Shown: one piece after another, positions 34,732 to 36,766 of the stretch | How positions within the stretch are numbered: position 1 is the first letter of the stretch | How the letters are laid out: every line of letters starts with the position of its first letter | DNA from: Gemmatimonadota bacterium | GTDB lineage: Bacteria > Gemmatimonadota > Gemmatimonadetes > Longimicrobiales > Gaopeijiaceae | DNA: 36,766 nucleotides | Assembly: GCA_012960225.1 (NCBI GenBank) | Contig: DUBS01000023.1 | Span: 71,719 to 108,484, forward strand | Direction of reading: 5' to 3' | Notes under the pieces: model-generated | Told to the model about the DNA's origin: nothing | Databases searched by the model: none | The model's input: only the letters and a program-made list of their open reading frames with translations | Position numbers and translations under genes: made by a program

Positions 34732-36184
34732 CAATAAGCAACTGACATCACAGAGCGAGGACTTCTCGGCGTGGTACAATGAAGTCGTTCTAAGGGCTGA
34801 GTTGGCGGATCACTCTCCGGTACGTGGGAGCATGGTGATCAGGCCTTGGGGTTATGGGATTTGGGAACGTATGCAGAGTGCACTCGATACCATGTTCAAG
34901 GAAACGGGTCATGAGAATGCATACTTTCCGCTTCTGATTCCCATGAGCTTCATTGAGAGGGAGAAAGAGCATATAGAAGGATTTGCTCCAGAATTGGCGA
35001 TTGTAACAAGGGCAGGAGGTAAGGAGTTGGAAGAGCCCTATGTCGTGCGGCCCACTTCAGAGACGATTATCTATTCGATGTATGCAAAGTGGGTCCAGAG
35101 CTATCGAGACTTACCCGTGCTTATGAACCAGTGGGCTAATGTCATACGCTGGGAAATGAGGACTCGTCTCTTTCTCCGCACATCTGAATTTCTATGGCAG
35201 GAAGGACATACCGCGCATGCGACTGCAGGTGAAGCTGAGGAAGAAACGCTTCTGATACTCGAATTATACCGAAAGTTCATGGACGAGTGGTTGGCGATGC
35301 CTCCAATCACTGGCCTGAAGTCTGATTCAGAGAAATTTGCTGGAGCGGTAAATAGCTATTCTTGCGAAGCTTTAATGAAGGACAAAAAGGCACTACAGGC
35401 AGGTACATCGCACTTTCTTGGTCAGAATTTTTCAAAGCAGTTCGAACTAACATTCCAATCAGAGGATGGTGCGGAGGAATACGCTTGGAATACATCTTGG
35501 GGGGTCTCCACTCGCTTAATCGGTGGGGTGGTGATGACTCATGGGGATGATAGCGGGCTAGTCATCCCTCCACGTCTTGCCCCGACTCAGGTAGTGATCA
35601 TTCCTATACTAGCAGGTGAAGAGACGTCGGGGGTGCTAGAGAAAGCTGATGAAGTGCTCGGTCGATTGAAGAAGCTGGGAGTTAGGGCAAAGATCGATAG
35701 TCGTGACAATCTCTCACCAGGGGCGAAGTACTTTGAGTGGGAGCGAAAGGGCGTGCCATTTCGCATGGAAATAGGCCCCAAGGATCTCCACAATGAACAG
35801 CTTGCACTCGTGCGTCGGCTAACACCTGAAGGAGAAAATCGGAAAGCTTTTCTTCCCGAAACCGAAGCCATCACGAAACTTCCAGAGAAGCTCGAGTATT
35901 TCCAGGACGATTTACTTGAAGCTGCCCGAACGAGGCGTGACGACAGCACGGTACGTGGTGTGAATAGTTTTGGTGAGCTTAAAGAAGCGTTCGATTCAGG
36001 GGCGGGTTTCGTGTACACAGGATGGAGTGGAAATCCCGCTGTAGAGGACACGGTAAAGGAGCAGTTAAAGGCAACTATTCGTGTTCTTCCTGGTGAAGAG
36101 TTTCTCTCTGAGAGTTCTCCTAGAAAGTGTGTCTCAGGTGATACGGATTCTGTTACGGAGGTGGTTTGGGCCAGAGCTTACTGA
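34724..36184 (+). CDS. proS: Proline--tRNA ligase, archaeal/eukaryotic type
   Basis: 486 residues. It lacks the large editing insertion of the long bacterial form and starts with FSAWYNEVVLRAELADHSPVRG (in parts), then class II motif 2 (RWEMRTRLFLRTSEFLWQEGHTAH in parts) and the anticodon-binding domain. The last residue is Tyr in the conserved ARAY ending, as in Thermus, archaeal and eukaryotic ProRS, whose terminal carboxylate reaches the active site. The C-terminal zinc cysteines are largely absent: only one Cys (KCVSGD) remains near the end, so metal binding there is unlikely. It starts in the end of the upstream small gene (8-base overlap). Confidence 0.95.
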   Translation: MGNNKQLTSQSEDFSAWYNEVVLRAELADHSPVRGSMVIRPWGYGIWERMQSALDTMFKETGHENAYFPLLIPMSFIEREKEHIEGFAPELAIVTRAGGKELEEPYVVRPTSETIIYSMYAKWVQSYRDLPVLMNQWANVIRWEMRTRLFLRTSEFLWQEGHTAHATAGEAEEETLLILELYRKFMDEWLAMPPITGLKSDSEKFAGAVNSYSCEALMKDKKALQAGTSHFLGQNFSKQFELTFQSEDGAEEYAWNTSWGVSTRLIGGVVMTHGDDSGLVIPPRLAPTQVVIIPILAGEETSGVLEKADEVLGRLKKLGVRAKIDSRDNLSPGAKYFEWERKGVPFRMEIGPKDLHNEQLALVRRLTPEGENRKAFLPETEAITKLPEKLEYFQDDLLEAARTRRDDSTVRGVNSFGELKEAFDSGAGFVYTGWSGNPAVEDTVKEQLKATIRVLPGEEFLSESSPRKCVSGDTDSVTEVVWARAY

Positions 36185-36222
36185 GCACGTCTTTCCTTTG
36201 ATGATTTGGCTAAAGGAGAGCA

Positions 36223-36766
36223 ATGAGTGACACACATGATCGGGTCCTGATTCTTGATTTCGGTTCCCAATTCACACAATTGATTGCTCGTAGGATTCGA
36301 GAAGAATCCGTGTATTGTGAGATCCACTCCCCTGATAAATCTCTTGAATGGATTAAGGCCTGGGACCCGGCTGCCGTAATTTTGAGTGGAGGGCCTGCAT
36401 CTGTTTATGATGAGGATGTACCGACTGCAGATATTGGGCTTTTGGAAGCAGGTATACCAATTCTAGGGATTTGTTATGGCTTCCACCTCATTGCCCATCT
36501 TGAAGGAGCTAGAGTTGAACAAGGGAAACGGGAATACGGACGTGCTGAGCTTCAGGTTCAAGTAACTGACGGAATATTCGAAGGTTTCCATCAGGAAAAA
36601 ACAACAACTGTATGGTGCTCTCACGGAGACCATGTGGATGAACCTCCTTCCGGCTACGAAAGCCTAGCCTCTACCGACACACTTCACGTTGCTGCTTTCC
36701 GCGCAGTGGATCGTCCGATCTACGCAGTCCAGTTCCATCCTGAAGTGGCACACACCGATAGAGGTG
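36223..36766 (+). CDS. guaA: GMP synthase (glutamine-hydrolysing), N-terminal part
   Basis: The frame runs from ATG 36223 (AAAGGAGAG at normal spacing) through the window end; 181 codons are seen. This is the class I glutamine amidotransferase domain: LILDFGSQFTQLIARR at the start, SGGPASVY, the nucleophile block GICYGFH (Cys84), WCSHGD and the triad HPEV (His172, Glu174). It releases ammonia to convert XMP to GMP with the ATP pyrophosphatase domain, which lies beyond the window. The usual GICYGMQ has Phe and His in place of Met and Gln, an uncommon change. Confidence 0.94.
   Translation, partial: MSDTHDRVLILDFGSQFTQLIARRIREESVYCEIHSPDKSLEWIKAWDPAAVILSGGPASVYDEDVPTADIGLLEAGIPILGICYGFHLIAHLEGARVEQGKREYGRAELQVQVTDGIFEGFHQEKTTTVWCSHGDHVDEPPSGYESLASTDTLHVAAFRAVDRPIYAVQFHPEVAHTDRG

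Overview
The window is a dense, mostly plus-strand block of bacterial housekeeping genes. Base composition is near 50% G+C in the places I counted by hand. No phage, transposon, CRISPR, toxin-antitoxin, tRNA or rRNA gene was found. Several traits point to a Gram-negative bacterium, probably of the Gemmatimonadota or a neighbouring FCB-type lineage: a lipoprotein and a RodA/PBP2/MreBCD rod-shape cluster, an alternative GlmU-type nucleotidyltransferase, a GatCAB amidotransferase, an archaeal/eukaryotic-type ProRS, and the order rimP-nusA-ylxQ-infB-DUF503-rbfA-truB-ribF-rpsO-pnp-M16 protease. The phylum is an inference from gene content and remembered gene order; no database was searched.

Layout. 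(1) 1-1731, minus strand: a GlmU-like nucleotidyltransferase (cut by the window edge) and mannose-1-phosphate guanylyltransferase, supplying activated sugars. (2) 2083-9461, plus strand: a small lipoprotein, serS, a PcrA/UvrD helicase and gatC-gatA-gatB. (3) 9487-10011, minus strand: a small membrane/coiled-coil protein. (4) 10291-11568: murA, with Asp in place of the usual active-site Cys. (5) 11569-11852: a leader with three consecutive hairpins, the last a factor-independent terminator, in front of the translation/transcription operon. (6) 11853-19742: rimP, nusA, an L7Ae-like gene, infB, a DUF503 gene, rbfA, truB, ribF and rpsO. (7) 19743-25043: pnp, an M16 protease, alanine dehydrogenase and dUTPase. 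(8) 25173-30728: mreB, mreC, mreD, mrdA and rodA, the elongasome. (9) 30887-36766: accD, folC, hisS, a small two-helix membrane protein, proS and the start of guaA.

Many neighbours overlap by 1-13 bases (ATGA, GTGA, TTGA or TAATG junctions), so translational coupling is likely throughout, and several true starts are TTG or GTG. The genes serve protein synthesis (aminoacyl-tRNA supply, initiation, ribosome maturation), RNA turnover, envelope precursor supply and rod-shape growth.

The most unusual observation is composition. From just after rpsO to about 21540, inside pnp, the DNA is about 60-70% G+C with up to ~90% G+C at third codon positions. It then drops abruptly to about 43% G+C at the start of the KH/S1 half of the same gene. 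This suggests a mosaic pnp (recombination or an assembly chimera). Other points of interest are the Asp-type MurA, the possible NusA-operon attenuator, a nested stem in front of pnp, and an atypical residue in the GuaA nucleophile motif. I saw no clearly new multi-gene system.
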